In this document: positions 54,286 to 62,623 of the stretch, piece after piece
Layout of the letters: each line of letters begins with the position of its first letter
How positions within the stretch are numbered: position 1 is the stretch's first letter
Source of the DNA: QVMM01 sp047030855
Lineage (GTDB): Bacteria; Bacteroidota; Bacteroidia; Bacteroidales; Dysgonomonadaceae
Length of the DNA stretch: 64,000 bases
Assembly: GCA_047030855.1 (NCBI GenBank)
Contig: JBKYIJ010000008.1
Coordinates: forward strand, 1,922,001-1,986,000
Direction of reading: 5' to 3'
Position numbers and translations under genes: made by a program
The notes under the pieces: generated by a model
The model's database searches: none
Told to the model about the DNA's origin: nothing
What the model saw: the letters and a program-made list of their open reading frames with translations, nothing else

Positions 54286-55935
54286 ATGATGAGAAGAAAG
54301 AGTTTATTGACAACATTTTTTAGTTTATTAGTTACCGCTGCGGCTTCATTTTTGTCGGCGCAGAATATTGGGGTTGACTATTTTAAGACTGGTGAATATG
54401 AAATCGCTAAGGATATTTTTAACAAAGAATTGTCACAAAATCCTGCCGAAGCCAATTACTACTTGGGTGAGATAGCTTATGCAAAAGGCGATCTGAATGG
54501 CGCTAAAGCCTATTATGAAAAAGGGCTTGCCGCATCTCCCGATTATGTATTGAATAATGTCGGTTTGGGAAAGGTTTTGTTGAAATCTAATCCTAAAGCA
54601 GCCGATGATGAATTTTCTAAAGCTGTAAAAAAAGACAAAAAGAATGTAGAGGTGCTGATAGCTGTTGCCGAAGCATATTATAAAAACGGAAATACCGAAA
54701 AAATGGAGAAATACCTTGAAGATGCACGCAAGGCTGATAAGAAATCTCCGCTTATTTATGTTTTCCAAGGCGACATGAAGAAAGATGCTAACGATATAGG
54801 CGGTGCAGCCGGCGAATATGAAATGGCTGTTAACTTCGATCCGAATTATGCTGTGGCTTATTTGAAAATATCACAAGTGTATTCCTCAATTAATCCTACT
54901 ATAGCTATCGACCGTCTGACGAGAGTCCTTGAATTGCGTCCCGATTATGTGATGGCTAACAAGTATTTGGGAAATATTTATTACCAAAACGGACAATATA
55001 AAAAGGCTATCGACGCTTACGGTAAATTTTTCGCTCAAGGAGAATATTCTGTTGAAGATCTGACGCGTTACGCCGCTTCGTTATATTTTGACGAACGTTA
55101 TGATGATGCCAGCAAACTGATACAAGAAGGAATCCAGAAAGATCCTAACAATTTTGTATTGAACAGATTGTTGATGTATAGCGCTTTGGAAACAAAAGAT
55201 TATGCTAAAGGTTTGTCCATTGCGGAACGTTTCTTTGTTTTGCCGAAAGGAGAAAAAGATGAATATATCGCAAGAGACTATATGACTTATGCTAAACTTT
55301 TGAGCGAAAACGATCAGTTTGACAAAGCTCTATCGCAATACGAGCATGCTATAAAGCTTGATTCGACTCAGATAGGCATTTATAAAGAAGTTGCCGAAAC
55401 GCTTGCTAATTCAGGACAGACAGCAAATGCCGGGAATTACTATAAAAAATACATAGAAGCAGCAGGAGATAAAGCAGAAGCTTTGGATTATTTTAATATG
55501 GGACGGTATTATTATATGGCGGCAGGTACTGCGATGAAAGATTCTACGGATGTTAATGCACCCGTTAAAATGAAAAACTATTTGGCTGAAGCAGATACAG
55601 CTTTTGCCATTGTCGGACAAAGAATACCCGACAGCCATTTAGGGTTTTTATTCAGAGCGCGCACTAATTCTTTGCTCGATCCTACTGCTGAGCAAGGTTT
55701 AGCTAAACCTCATTATGAAAAAACCATAGAGGTTATTATGGGAAAAGAAGATTCTCAAAGCAATAGCCGTGAATTGTTGGAAGCTTATAAATATTTGAGT
55801 TATTACTACTATGTTCAGTATGACAAAACCAAGAGTGCTGAAGATAAAGCCAACACAATTCTGTATAGTGAAAAAATGCTTGAGCTTGATCCCGCAAACG
55901 CTGTCGCTAAGCAATTGTTGGATGCATTGAAATAA
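54286..55935 (+). CDS. Periplasmic tetratricopeptide repeat protein
   Basis: A 549-residue protein with a signal peptide (ending SFLSAQ, about residue 25) followed by at least ten TPR-like helical repeats, for example AEANYYLGEIAYAKGDLNGA, PDYVMANKYLGNIYYQNGQY and FDKALSQYEHAIKLDSTQIG. TPR arrays serve as protein-binding scaffolds. It is the last gene of the tonB-linked cluster and ends at a strong terminator. It probably acts in the periplasm with the PstS-like lipoprotein. Confidence 0.85.
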   Translation: MMRRKSLLTTFFSLLVTAAASFLSAQNIGVDYFKTGEYEIAKDIFNKELSQNPAEANYYLGEIAYAKGDLNGAKAYYEKGLAASPDYVLNNVGLGKVLLKSNPKAADDEFSKAVKKDKKNVEVLIAVAEAYYKNGNTEKMEKYLEDARKADKKSPLIYVFQGDMKKDANDIGGAAGEYEMAVNFDPNYAVAYLKISQVYSSINPTIAIDRLTRVLELRPDYVMANKYLGNIYYQNGQYKKAIDAYGKFFAQGEYSVEDLTRYAASLYFDERYDDASKLIQEGIQKDPNNFVLNRLLMYSALETKDYAKGLSIAERFFVLPKGEKDEYIARDYMTYAKLLSENDQFDKALSQYEHAIKLDSTQIGIYKEVAETLANSGQTANAGNYYKKYIEAAGDKAEALDYFNMGRYYYMAAGTAMKDSTDVNAPVKMKNYLAEADTAFAIVGQRIPDSHLGFLFRARTNSLLDPTAEQGLAKPHYEKTIEVIMGKEDSQSNSRELLEAYKYLSYYYYVQYDKTKSAEDKANTILYSEKMLELDPANAVAKQLLDALK

Positions 55936-55953
55936 AAAATATTTTTCTATCGG

Positions 55954-55986
55954 AAAAAGCCTGCTATATGAAGCAGGCTTTTTTAT
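55954..55986 (+). terminator. Rho-independent terminator after the TPR gene
   Basis: AAAAAGCCTGC (55954-55964) pairs with GCAGGCTTTTTT (55973-55984), followed by more T. Confidence 0.9.
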
Positions 55987-56022
55987 TTTATATAATAAAT
56001 AGTTTTTTATAAAAACAATATT

Positions 56023-56030
56023 TATCTTTG
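56023..56030 (+). promoter_or_regulatory. -7 element (TATCTTTG) for the metK leader
   Basis: TATCTTTG places transcription start at about 56036-56038, only a few bases before the first pairing segment of the SAM-II-like aptamer (GTGG at 56041). Confidence 0.6.
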
Positions 56031-56040
56031 TATAGTTTTT

Positions 56041-56119
56041 GTGGATAGATTTGTCTGATTGCAACCACATGAAAAAATGCTAAAACGTTTTTCACTTCGT
56101 GCAATCTGTTTGTCTATCC
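56041..56119 (+). promoter_or_regulatory. SAM-II-type riboswitch with possible anti-aptamer segment, upstream of metK
   Basis: SAM-II features in order: P1 strand GTGG (56041-56044), loop element GATTTG (56048-56053), ATTGCA (56058-56063), P1 partner CCAC (56065-56068), an A-rich segment and GCTAAAA (56079-56085). This order and spacing match the aptamer as I remember it from alphaproteobacterial metA/metX leaders; the class is also reported in Bacteroidota. Downstream, TGCAATC (56100-56106) can pair with GATTGCA (56057-56063), and TCTATCC (56113-56119) with GGATAGA (56043-56049). Those two helices would dismantle the aptamer, suggesting an on/off switch. I could not fix the P2 pseudoknot pairs with certainty. 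Confidence 0.7.
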
Positions 56120-56148
56120 CTGTTTTAATAAAAGTAAAAATAATTGTT

Positions 56149-57414
56149 ATGAGTTATTTATTTACATCCGAATCAGTTTCGGAAGGGCATCCGGATAAAG
56201 TTGCAGACCAGATTTCGGACGCATTATTAGATGAGTTTCTTGCTTTTGATCCGAATTCAAAAGTTGCTTGTGAAACTCTTGTAACCACAGGGCAGGTAGT
56301 CCTTGCGGGGGAAGTTAAATCAAATACGTATATCGACGTTCAGGACATCGCACGCAATGTGATCGAAAAAATAGGATATACGAAAAGCGAATATCAGTTT
56401 GAAGCGAAATCGTGCGGAGTATTGTCGGCTATCCATGAGCAGTCTGAGGATATAAACCGCGGCGTGGACGGAAAAACGGATCCTATGGAACAGGGTGCAG
56501 GCGATCAGGGTATGATGTTCGGTTATGCGACCAACGAAACCGATAACTATATGCCGTTGGCTTTGGATTTGTCGCATGCTTTGCTTGTCGAACTTTCCGA
56601 TATTCGTAAAAATCATCTTGAGTTGATGCCGTATCTTCGCCCCGATGCAAAATCGCAGGTGACTATAGAATATGACGATAACGGCGTACCTGTGCGTATA
56701 GATACGATTGTGATATCTACACAGCACGACGAGTTTGATACGGATCAGAAAATGCAGGATAAGATAAAAGAAGATGTAATCAGTATCCTGATTCCCCGCG
56801 TAAAAGAAAAGTATAAATTCAGAGACGATATTATCAGGTTGTTCAACGATAATATAACTTATCACGTTAATCCTACCGGAAAGTTTGTTATCGGAGGACC
56901 TCACGGAGATACAGGTTTGACAGGAAGAAAAATTATAGTTGATACCTATGGCGGAAAAGGTGCTCACGGCGGAGGAGCTTTTTCGGGAAAAGACCCTTCG
57001 AAAGTCGACCGTTCGGCGGCCTATGCCGCCCGTCACATTGCTAAAAACCTTGTTGCTGCAGGTGTTGCATCGGAAGTTCTGGTTCAGGTGTCATACGCTA
57101 TTGGAGTGGCCAAGCCGATGAATATTTACGTTAATACTTACGGAAAAAGCAATGTAAAAGAATCGGACGGAGAGATAGCAAAAAAGATCGAAACATTGTT
57201 CGATATGCGTCCTAAGGCTATTGAAGAAAGATTGAAACTAAGAAATCCTATCTATTCCGAAACTGCGGCTTACGGACACATGGGACGTAAGTGTGAAAAG
57301 GTGACCAAAGTATTCAAATCCCGCTATCACCATGAGGTGAAAAAAGAAGTCGAATTGTTTACTTGGGAAAAACTTGATTATGTAGAACCTGTGAAAAAAC
57401 TGTTTAATATTTAA
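56149..57414 (+). CDS. metK: S-adenosylmethionine synthetase
   Basis: A 421-residue enzyme that makes SAM from methionine and ATP. It has the start MSYLFTSESVSEGHPDKVAD, the substrate motif GAGDQGMMFGYA (about residue 121), the ATP-binding GGPHGDTGLTGRKI (about 249) and the P-loop-like GGGAFSGKDPSKVDRS (about 279). The ATG at 56149 is the true start. An in-frame ATG at 56059 lies inside the predicted SAM-II aptamer and would add 30 residues not seen in the family. Feedback through SAM binding to the leader is inferred. Confidence 0.95.
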   Translation: MSYLFTSESVSEGHPDKVADQISDALLDEFLAFDPNSKVACETLVTTGQVVLAGEVKSNTYIDVQDIARNVIEKIGYTKSEYQFEAKSCGVLSAIHEQSEDINRGVDGKTDPMEQGAGDQGMMFGYATNETDNYMPLALDLSHALLVELSDIRKNHLELMPYLRPDAKSQVTIEYDDNGVPVRIDTIVISTQHDEFDTDQKMQDKIKEDVISILIPRVKEKYKFRDDIIRLFNDNITYHVNPTGKFVIGGPHGDTGLTGRKIIVDTYGGKGAHGGGAFSGKDPSKVDRSAAYAARHIAKNLVAAGVASEVLVQVSYAIGVAKPMNIYVNTYGKSNVKESDGEIAKKIETLFDMRPKAIEERLKLRNPIYSETAAYGHMGRKCEKVTKVFKSRYHHEVKKEVELFTWEKLDYVEPVKKLFNI

Positions 57415-57440
57415 AATAGCTTTGATATACAAGGAATATA

Positions 57441-57476
57441 AAAACACCGATAGTATCTATATTATCGGTGTTTTTG
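57441..57476 (+). terminator. Rho-independent terminator after metK
   Basis: AAAACACCGATA (57441-57452) pairs with TATCGGTGTTTT (57463-57474), with T following. Confidence 0.9.
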
Positions 57477-57524
57477 TTATTTTTGGGTGATAAATTGTGA
57501 ACGGAACGGCAAAAGGAAATTTCA

Positions 57525-58385
57525 TTGGATACATCAGCAGTAAAATATAATTATCTTCGTAATATCTACGATCCACTTAATATGGGCATTGATTCGTCAG
57601 AATGCCGAAATCCTTTTTTTTATCCTTTGTCCGATAATTATGATGCTGACACAGTAGGGCAGTCTGTTTCGGCTGTTACTTCGGCTCGTAATGAGCATTC
57701 AGGAATTAGACATCCATTTTCTTTGGAGCAGATTGACGGCATTTTTATTATTCTTGTGTTCTGCTTTATCCTGACTATCCGTTTGTACAAAAAAGGAATT
57801 ACATTCTTCAAAGAGAATATACAACTTATTTTGTCATCCCGTGAAAATGTCAATATGCTGAGTGAAACAACGATTTCAGAGTATTGGCTTAGTTTCTTGT
57901 TGTTGTTTCAGACAGCCTTTCTTTCGTCTATCGTTTTGTTTTCTTATTATTCGGAATCCGATGCAGGCAGTTTGGCGAATGGTAGTTTGTTCACTGTTTT
58001 GTTGTTTACTGCTGTTATTCTGATTTTTGAAGGCATTAAAATATTACTATATAAATTCTTGGGATACCTGTTCAATGTCAGCAGCATTCCGTCGGTTTAT
58101 ATCAGGGGTTACGTAGTGTTATTGGAGCTGCTTGGTTTGTTCTTGTTTATACCTTCATTATTATTGATTTATTCTGACTATTGGCATAATATTATATTCA
58201 TTTTATGTGCCGTATTATTTCTTATTTCCAGATTAATAATATTTCACAAGATATTCCTCTTTTTTTTTCAGAAAAATGTTAATTTTTTGTATTTGATTGT
58301 CTACCTTTGCAGTGTCGAAGTTATACCCTATGTTTTATTGTATTATGGGTTGATTTTTATATACAAAACTGATGTAGTAGCATAA
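57525..58385 (+). CDS. DUF4271 family membrane protein
   Basis: A 286-residue protein with a polar N-terminal third and about six membrane segments from about residue 70 on. RLYKKGITFFKENIQ (after the first segment) and ILIFEGIKILLYKFLGYLFN are typical of DUF4271. The family is confined to Bacteroidota and lies upstream of hemD in many genomes, as here (two-base gap). No function is established. The start is uncertain: TTG at 57525 has a purine-rich AAAGGAAA upstream, while the first ATG is at 57582. Confidence 0.78.
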   Translation: MDTSAVKYNYLRNIYDPLNMGIDSSECRNPFFYPLSDNYDADTVGQSVSAVTSARNEHSGIRHPFSLEQIDGIFIILVFCFILTIRLYKKGITFFKENIQLILSSRENVNMLSETTISEYWLSFLLLFQTAFLSSIVLFSYYSESDAGSLANGSLFTVLLFTAVILIFEGIKILLYKFLGYLFNVSSIPSVYIRGYVVLLELLGLFLFIPSLLLIYSDYWHNIIFILCAVLFLISRLIIFHKIFLFFFQKNVNFLYLIVYLCSVEVIPYVLLYYGLIFIYKTDVVA

Positions 58386-58387
58386 AC

Positions 58388-59143
58388 ATGACATTGAAGA
58401 TAAAAAAGATATTAATATCCCAGCCAAAACCAACTTCCGAAAAATCTCCATATTTCGATTTGGCGCAAAAATATAATCTGCAGATTGATTTTAATCCTTT
58501 TATTAAGGTAGAAGGTTTGGATGCGAAAGAGTTCCGTCAGGAACGTGTAAATATATTGGATTATACCGCTGTTGTTTTTACGGCGAAGATTGCCATTGAT
58601 CATTTTTTTCGCTTATGTGATGAAATGAGGATCGTTATGCCCGAAACGATGAAGTATTTTTGTATCTCGGAGGCTGTGGCTCTTTATTTGCAGAAATATA
58701 TCGTCTATCGTAAAAGAAAGGTGTTTTTCAGCACGACAGGAAAAATGGAAGGTTTGTCAACAGCTCTTACAAAACATAGTAAGGAAAAGTTCCTTGTCCC
58801 TGTTTCTGATGTGCATAATGAAGAATTAACCCATATCTTGGACGAGAAAAAAGTTGAATATACGAAAGCTGTTATGTATCGTACTGTAAGCAATACTATT
58901 ACGGAAGATGAAATTAAACAGTATGATATGCTTGTGTTTTTCACGCCTGCGGGAATCGCATCGTTATTCAAGAATTGTCCTAATTTCGTGCAGGGCGATA
59001 TAGCCATCGGATGTTTTGGAACTACTACGGCTAAGGCTGTGCAGGAAGCTGATCTGAGGTTGGATTGTCAGGCTCCTACACCCGAACTTCCTTCTATGAC
59101 TGCTGCACTTGAGGCTTTTGTTAAGGAAAGAAACAAGAAGTAA
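58388..59143 (+). CDS. hemD: Uroporphyrinogen-III synthase
   Basis: A 251-residue two-lobe protein that cyclises and inverts ring D of hydroxymethylbilane on the way to haem, sirohaem and B12. HemD proteins are weakly conserved. The support is AVVFTAKIAIDHFFRLCDEM (about 53-72), KYFCISEAVALYLQKY, LVFFTPAGIASLFKNCPNF (about 182) and IGCFGTTTAKAVQEADLRLD (about 205). It is coupled to DUF4271 with a two-base gap. No other haem gene is nearby. Confidence 0.85.
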   Translation: MTLKIKKILISQPKPTSEKSPYFDLAQKYNLQIDFNPFIKVEGLDAKEFRQERVNILDYTAVVFTAKIAIDHFFRLCDEMRIVMPETMKYFCISEAVALYLQKYIVYRKRKVFFSTTGKMEGLSTALTKHSKEKFLVPVSDVHNEELTHILDEKKVEYTKAVMYRTVSNTITEDEIKQYDMLVFFTPAGIASLFKNCPNFVQGDIAIGCFGTTTAKAVQEADLRLDCQAPTPELPSMTAALEAFVKERNKK

Positions 59144-59177
59144 TTGCATTAACAGATAAAATATTAATTACATAGTA

Positions 59178-59213
59178 AAGATTTAATCTCGGTAAAGGGA
59201 TTAAATCTTTTTT
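59178..59213 (+). terminator. Rho-independent terminator after hemD
   Basis: AAAGATTTAATC (59178-59189) pairs with GATTAAATCTTT (59199-59210), with TTT following. Confidence 0.85.
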
Positions 59214-59223
59214 ATTAAAAGAT

Positions 59224-59919
59224 ATGGCTGAAAGTTTTACAGATAATGATTTTGGTGAAGTTCTGGTAGTAAGAAACAGGCGATCGAAAAGAATTATTGC
59301 CCGTCGGACTGAACAGGGAATAAAACTTACAGTGCCTTTAAGTTACCCTTTAAATAAAGTAATAAAGGTATTTTGTGAATTAAAGCCTCGGATTGAAAAA
59401 TTGAAGAGTACTCCAAAATTGTTTTTTGATGAAAGTACGACTTTGGAAACAGTTTCATTTTCCCTGCTTATAAGAAAAGAGAATACTCAGAACTTTTATG
59501 TAGTGCTAAAAGACAATGTGCTGAACATAACCTGTCCTTCACATTGTGATTTTTCCGATGAATCAGTACAATCCAGAATAAGGAAAATTCTGGAAAATAC
59601 GCTTAGATCGGAAGCCAAACGCATTATTCCTGCAAGAGTAGAAAGCCATGCAGCCCGAAATAATTTTGAATATGCCTCTGTTAAGATAAATAAAAGCCAT
59701 ACGCGGTGGGGTAGTTGTTCTTCAAAGAAATCAATCAACCTTTCTATCTATTGCATGCTATTGCCCTTATATTTGCTTGATTTCGTCATATTGCACGAGC
59801 TATGCCATACCGTCGAGCTTAATCATGGAACACGATTCTGGAAGCTTTTAGATAGCGTTACGGAAGATAAAGCCCGTACTTTAACCGAAGAGTTGAAGAA
59901 CTTTAAAGCTAATCTGTGA
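59224..59919 (+). CDS. YgjP/DUF45 family zinc metallopeptidase-like protein
   Basis: A 231-residue cytoplasmic protein with the DUF45 pattern: SHTRWGSCSSKKSINLSIYC (about residues 158-177) and the zinc-binding ILHELCHTVELNHGTRFW, with HELCH starting near residue 191 and the third histidine in LNHGTRFW. The family resembles WLM/SprT-type peptidases. Its substrate is unknown. Stops of this gene and the convergent DUF5686 gene abut. Confidence 0.87.
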   Translation: MAESFTDNDFGEVLVVRNRRSKRIIARRTEQGIKLTVPLSYPLNKVIKVFCELKPRIEKLKSTPKLFFDESTTLETVSFSLLIRKENTQNFYVVLKDNVLNITCPSHCDFSDESVQSRIRKILENTLRSEAKRIIPARVESHAARNNFEYASVKINKSHTRWGSCSSKKSINLSIYCMLLPLYLLDFVILHELCHTVELNHGTRFWKLLDSVTEDKARTLTEELKNFKANL

Positions 59920-62471
59920 TTAAAAGCTCATTTCAAAACTAATCCTGAAACCGTCTTTACTGATATCAGGGTTGCTAAGGTAGTTTAGCCTCCTCACGTA
60001 ATCAATCCTGAAAAAGCTGAAAATGTTTTCAATACCTACATTGTATTCCATATACGGAGTTTTTCCCATTGTGAACGTACCCGTAGGGAATAACATCTGA
60101 TCGCGGTTGAAGAGAGGGTTGTTGCGATTGGATAAATCGCCTATGAATCCTCTGAAACCGAATACTTCTCTCCATTTGAAATATTTAATAACGGGAATTC
60201 GGTTAAGCAACCAGCCGCCCATACGATAGTTAATTTCCCAAGAAAACTGTATGTCGTTGACAAACTCCATCGGTTCCAGCAGATAGAAAGAGCCTGCCTG
60301 CACGGTATAAGAACTGTTTGCGTTTGCCGAAAGCAGAAGCGGATAAGGTACGGTTCCCCATATCTTTTCGCCTTGTATTTCCGTGTAAATCTTGCCGAAT
60401 GGTGCTATCCAGAATTGTTTATTTACCGACAATGATGTTTTATGATAATCGTATTTCCCGCCCAAGAAGTCCTTAATTCCTGCCGAGTAGGAGAGTGTGA
60501 ATATAAAACCCTTCGAAGGCAGGCGTTTTCTCTGTCTCCTCTGTTGGAAGAATTTTTCACCGGGAGCATAACGCAGAACCGTACCGATCTCCGTAGTTTT
60601 CATTTCCGTTATCGTATCCAACTGATTGGATAGATCCATTTTTTCAAAAGTCAGATTTAATCCCGGTTTTTTAGTATGGGTAATCCCAAAAATATTGAAC
60701 GAGAAGCCGTTGTAATATTCTTTTAAGTATCTGATTTCCGCCATACGATCATAAGTAAGTTTCGTATTTTTGGAAGAACTTAAGGACATAAATATATCGT
60801 CTCTCTCTGCCTGTAAAAATCTTTGTCCAAGAGCATTTACGTCATATTTGTATGAAATACTTAAATTATTTCTCGGGAATTCGTCCTGATGATAATCCCT
60901 CTTATTAAAAGCCCACGTTGCTTCTCCTGAATATTTGAATTTATTGTCACGGGTTCCGTATGCCAGATATCCGTATAAAAATAAGTGTTTATTAAAATTG
61001 CGGTTAGTTGCGGCGGTCAGCCTAAATCTGTTCCCCTCCAAGCGATTATAACTGTAAAAAGTAAGCGTTGTCCCCAAATCTATTTTATTTTTTTCGGGAT
61101 CGGACGATGTGGCTATATACCTTGATGAAAAAATATTCGCTGTCTTTAAGAAAATATTGATGAACTTGTTGGACATTAAATCCTTCATCATTTGATCCAT
61201 TTGATAATCTTCGCTGAAATTCTCCGGTCTGTTCTTTTGCCAGTATTCATCATTATGCTTGTCAAAATCAGATAAGTAAATCACCGGTGACGGATTGTCG
61301 AATATAATATCTACCGGCTGATTGAATACAAACTGATCGAATGTTTTTATTTTTTCCACATAAAACTTAAGGGCACTGTATAACGACAGGTCTATGGCTG
61401 TCGTGAATTCCATAGGAACCCACAAGTCGGGCGATAACTCCTTAAATTCCTGAGTTATTACCATTTCTTCTACGAAGTTTATATTTATTTTTTTGGGGAC
61501 TCTCATAGATACGCGCTTTATGGCATACGTGCTGTCTGCCGTCACATACAGGTTGCCAGAGAAACCTACGTCCCTCGTATTGAACGGAACAAATCCAAGA
61601 TTGACGTACTTTCTTTGCTCTATGGTTACCGTATCTATAATATACCATTTATAGAAATCTACCGAAATATGGGAATTTAACGGTCCCACAAAGTCGTGAT
61701 ACAACAGGTAAATGTTGTTGTCCGTTATATTAATGTTTTTAAAAACCTCTGCTATGATCGGTTCCATCATTTCCTTGTCCAGCCCTTGATCGAGTCCTTC
61801 AAGCTTGTTAGCTTTCACGATTGTACGCTTAGCTTCTGGATTTTTTTCTGTAATAAACATCGGCTAAGTTTTCCCTGACCGATACGGGAAGTATCGGTTT
61901 GTTATCTATTTTTGAAGTTTTCGCATAATTAGGCAGGAACTTAAATTTCTTAAAAAAAGGTATGAGTCGAATCAAATTCGTTGAAAGCAAAGAATATTCT
62001 GTCGTATTCCTGACTTTTGTAATAATCTTGATTAGCGATTGTATAATTATTTTTCCTTGCAATTACTTTCTTTATTAACTCTACGGCAGGATTATTTTTC
62101 TTCGAGTATTTTTCTTTTGTCGGGCGGATTACCACTTCGCTTAGGTTGACACCTTCGGGGCTGAGTAATATATCCATCGTCGTAAGTCTCCCTTTTGGGA
62201 TTGTTATGGATTTGGTATTGTACCCCATAAGAGTACAAATAACTACGTTTTTGTTGCTGTTGTTGCTGATTTTGAAATGCCCTTCCTCGTCGGATAAGCC
62301 TCCCGATGTGGATTGATCGAACCTTATCGTAGCATACGATATGGGTTTTCCTGTTATAGAATCCCTTACCGTTCCCTGAATGCTTGTCACTTGAGCAAGT
62401 GCATCAAGACAAAATATAGACAGTATAATAACAAATAACCCTGTTTTTATTATTCTGTTGTCTATATTCAT
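59920..62471 (-). pseudogene. DUF5686 / carboxypeptidase-regulatory-like outer-membrane protein, two apparent frameshifts
   Basis: The N-terminal piece has a signal (to LDALAQ, about residue 27), a CarboxypepD_reg-like domain (VTSIQGTVRDSITGKPISYA) and VNLSEVVIRPTKEKYSKKNN. The C-terminal 646 codons hold the DUF5686 barrel (LGTTLTFYSYNRLEGNRFRL, YRMGGWLLNRIPVIKYFKWR). A 30-residue middle segment is in a third frame. One extra base in the A run 61952-61958 and one in the T run 61841-61847 break the gene; removing both gives 849 residues. It resembles a surface-anchored member of the widespread Bacteroidota DUF5686 group, function unknown. Start: ATG at 62471, not the longer form at 62519. Confidence 0.82.
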
Positions 62472-62504
62472 TGTCAAAATTATGTGTAGTTTATTATAAA
62501 ATCT

Positions 62505-62535
62505 AACGCCTGAGAGCATTTGGCTCTCAGACGTT
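62505..62535 (-). terminator. Probable terminator between ettA and the DUF5686 gene
   Basis: TGAGAGC (62511-62517) pairs with GCTCTCA (62523-62529), extended by AACG/CGTT across a mismatch. The minus-strand tail is T-rich but interrupted. It lies after the ettA stop. Confidence 0.5.
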
Positions 62536-62623
62536 TTTCATGATTTCTTTATCTTATCACGATGTAAATATAACGGTTTATATCAAAATAAGATTGTATA
62601 ATTTAATGTTTTTATCCTTTTTA

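Noticed and set aside
54286..55935. TPR protein as a type IX secretion component
   Set aside because: TPR repeats alone are not specific; the neighbours are TonB-system genes and no PorK-N homologues are present.
56059..56148. Thirty-residue N-terminal extension of MetK
   Set aside because: It would be encoded by the riboswitch-like leader and is not present in the MetK family.
56320..57036. 238-codon open frame antisense to metK
   Set aside because: Complementary to highly conserved MetK motifs; no domain recognised.
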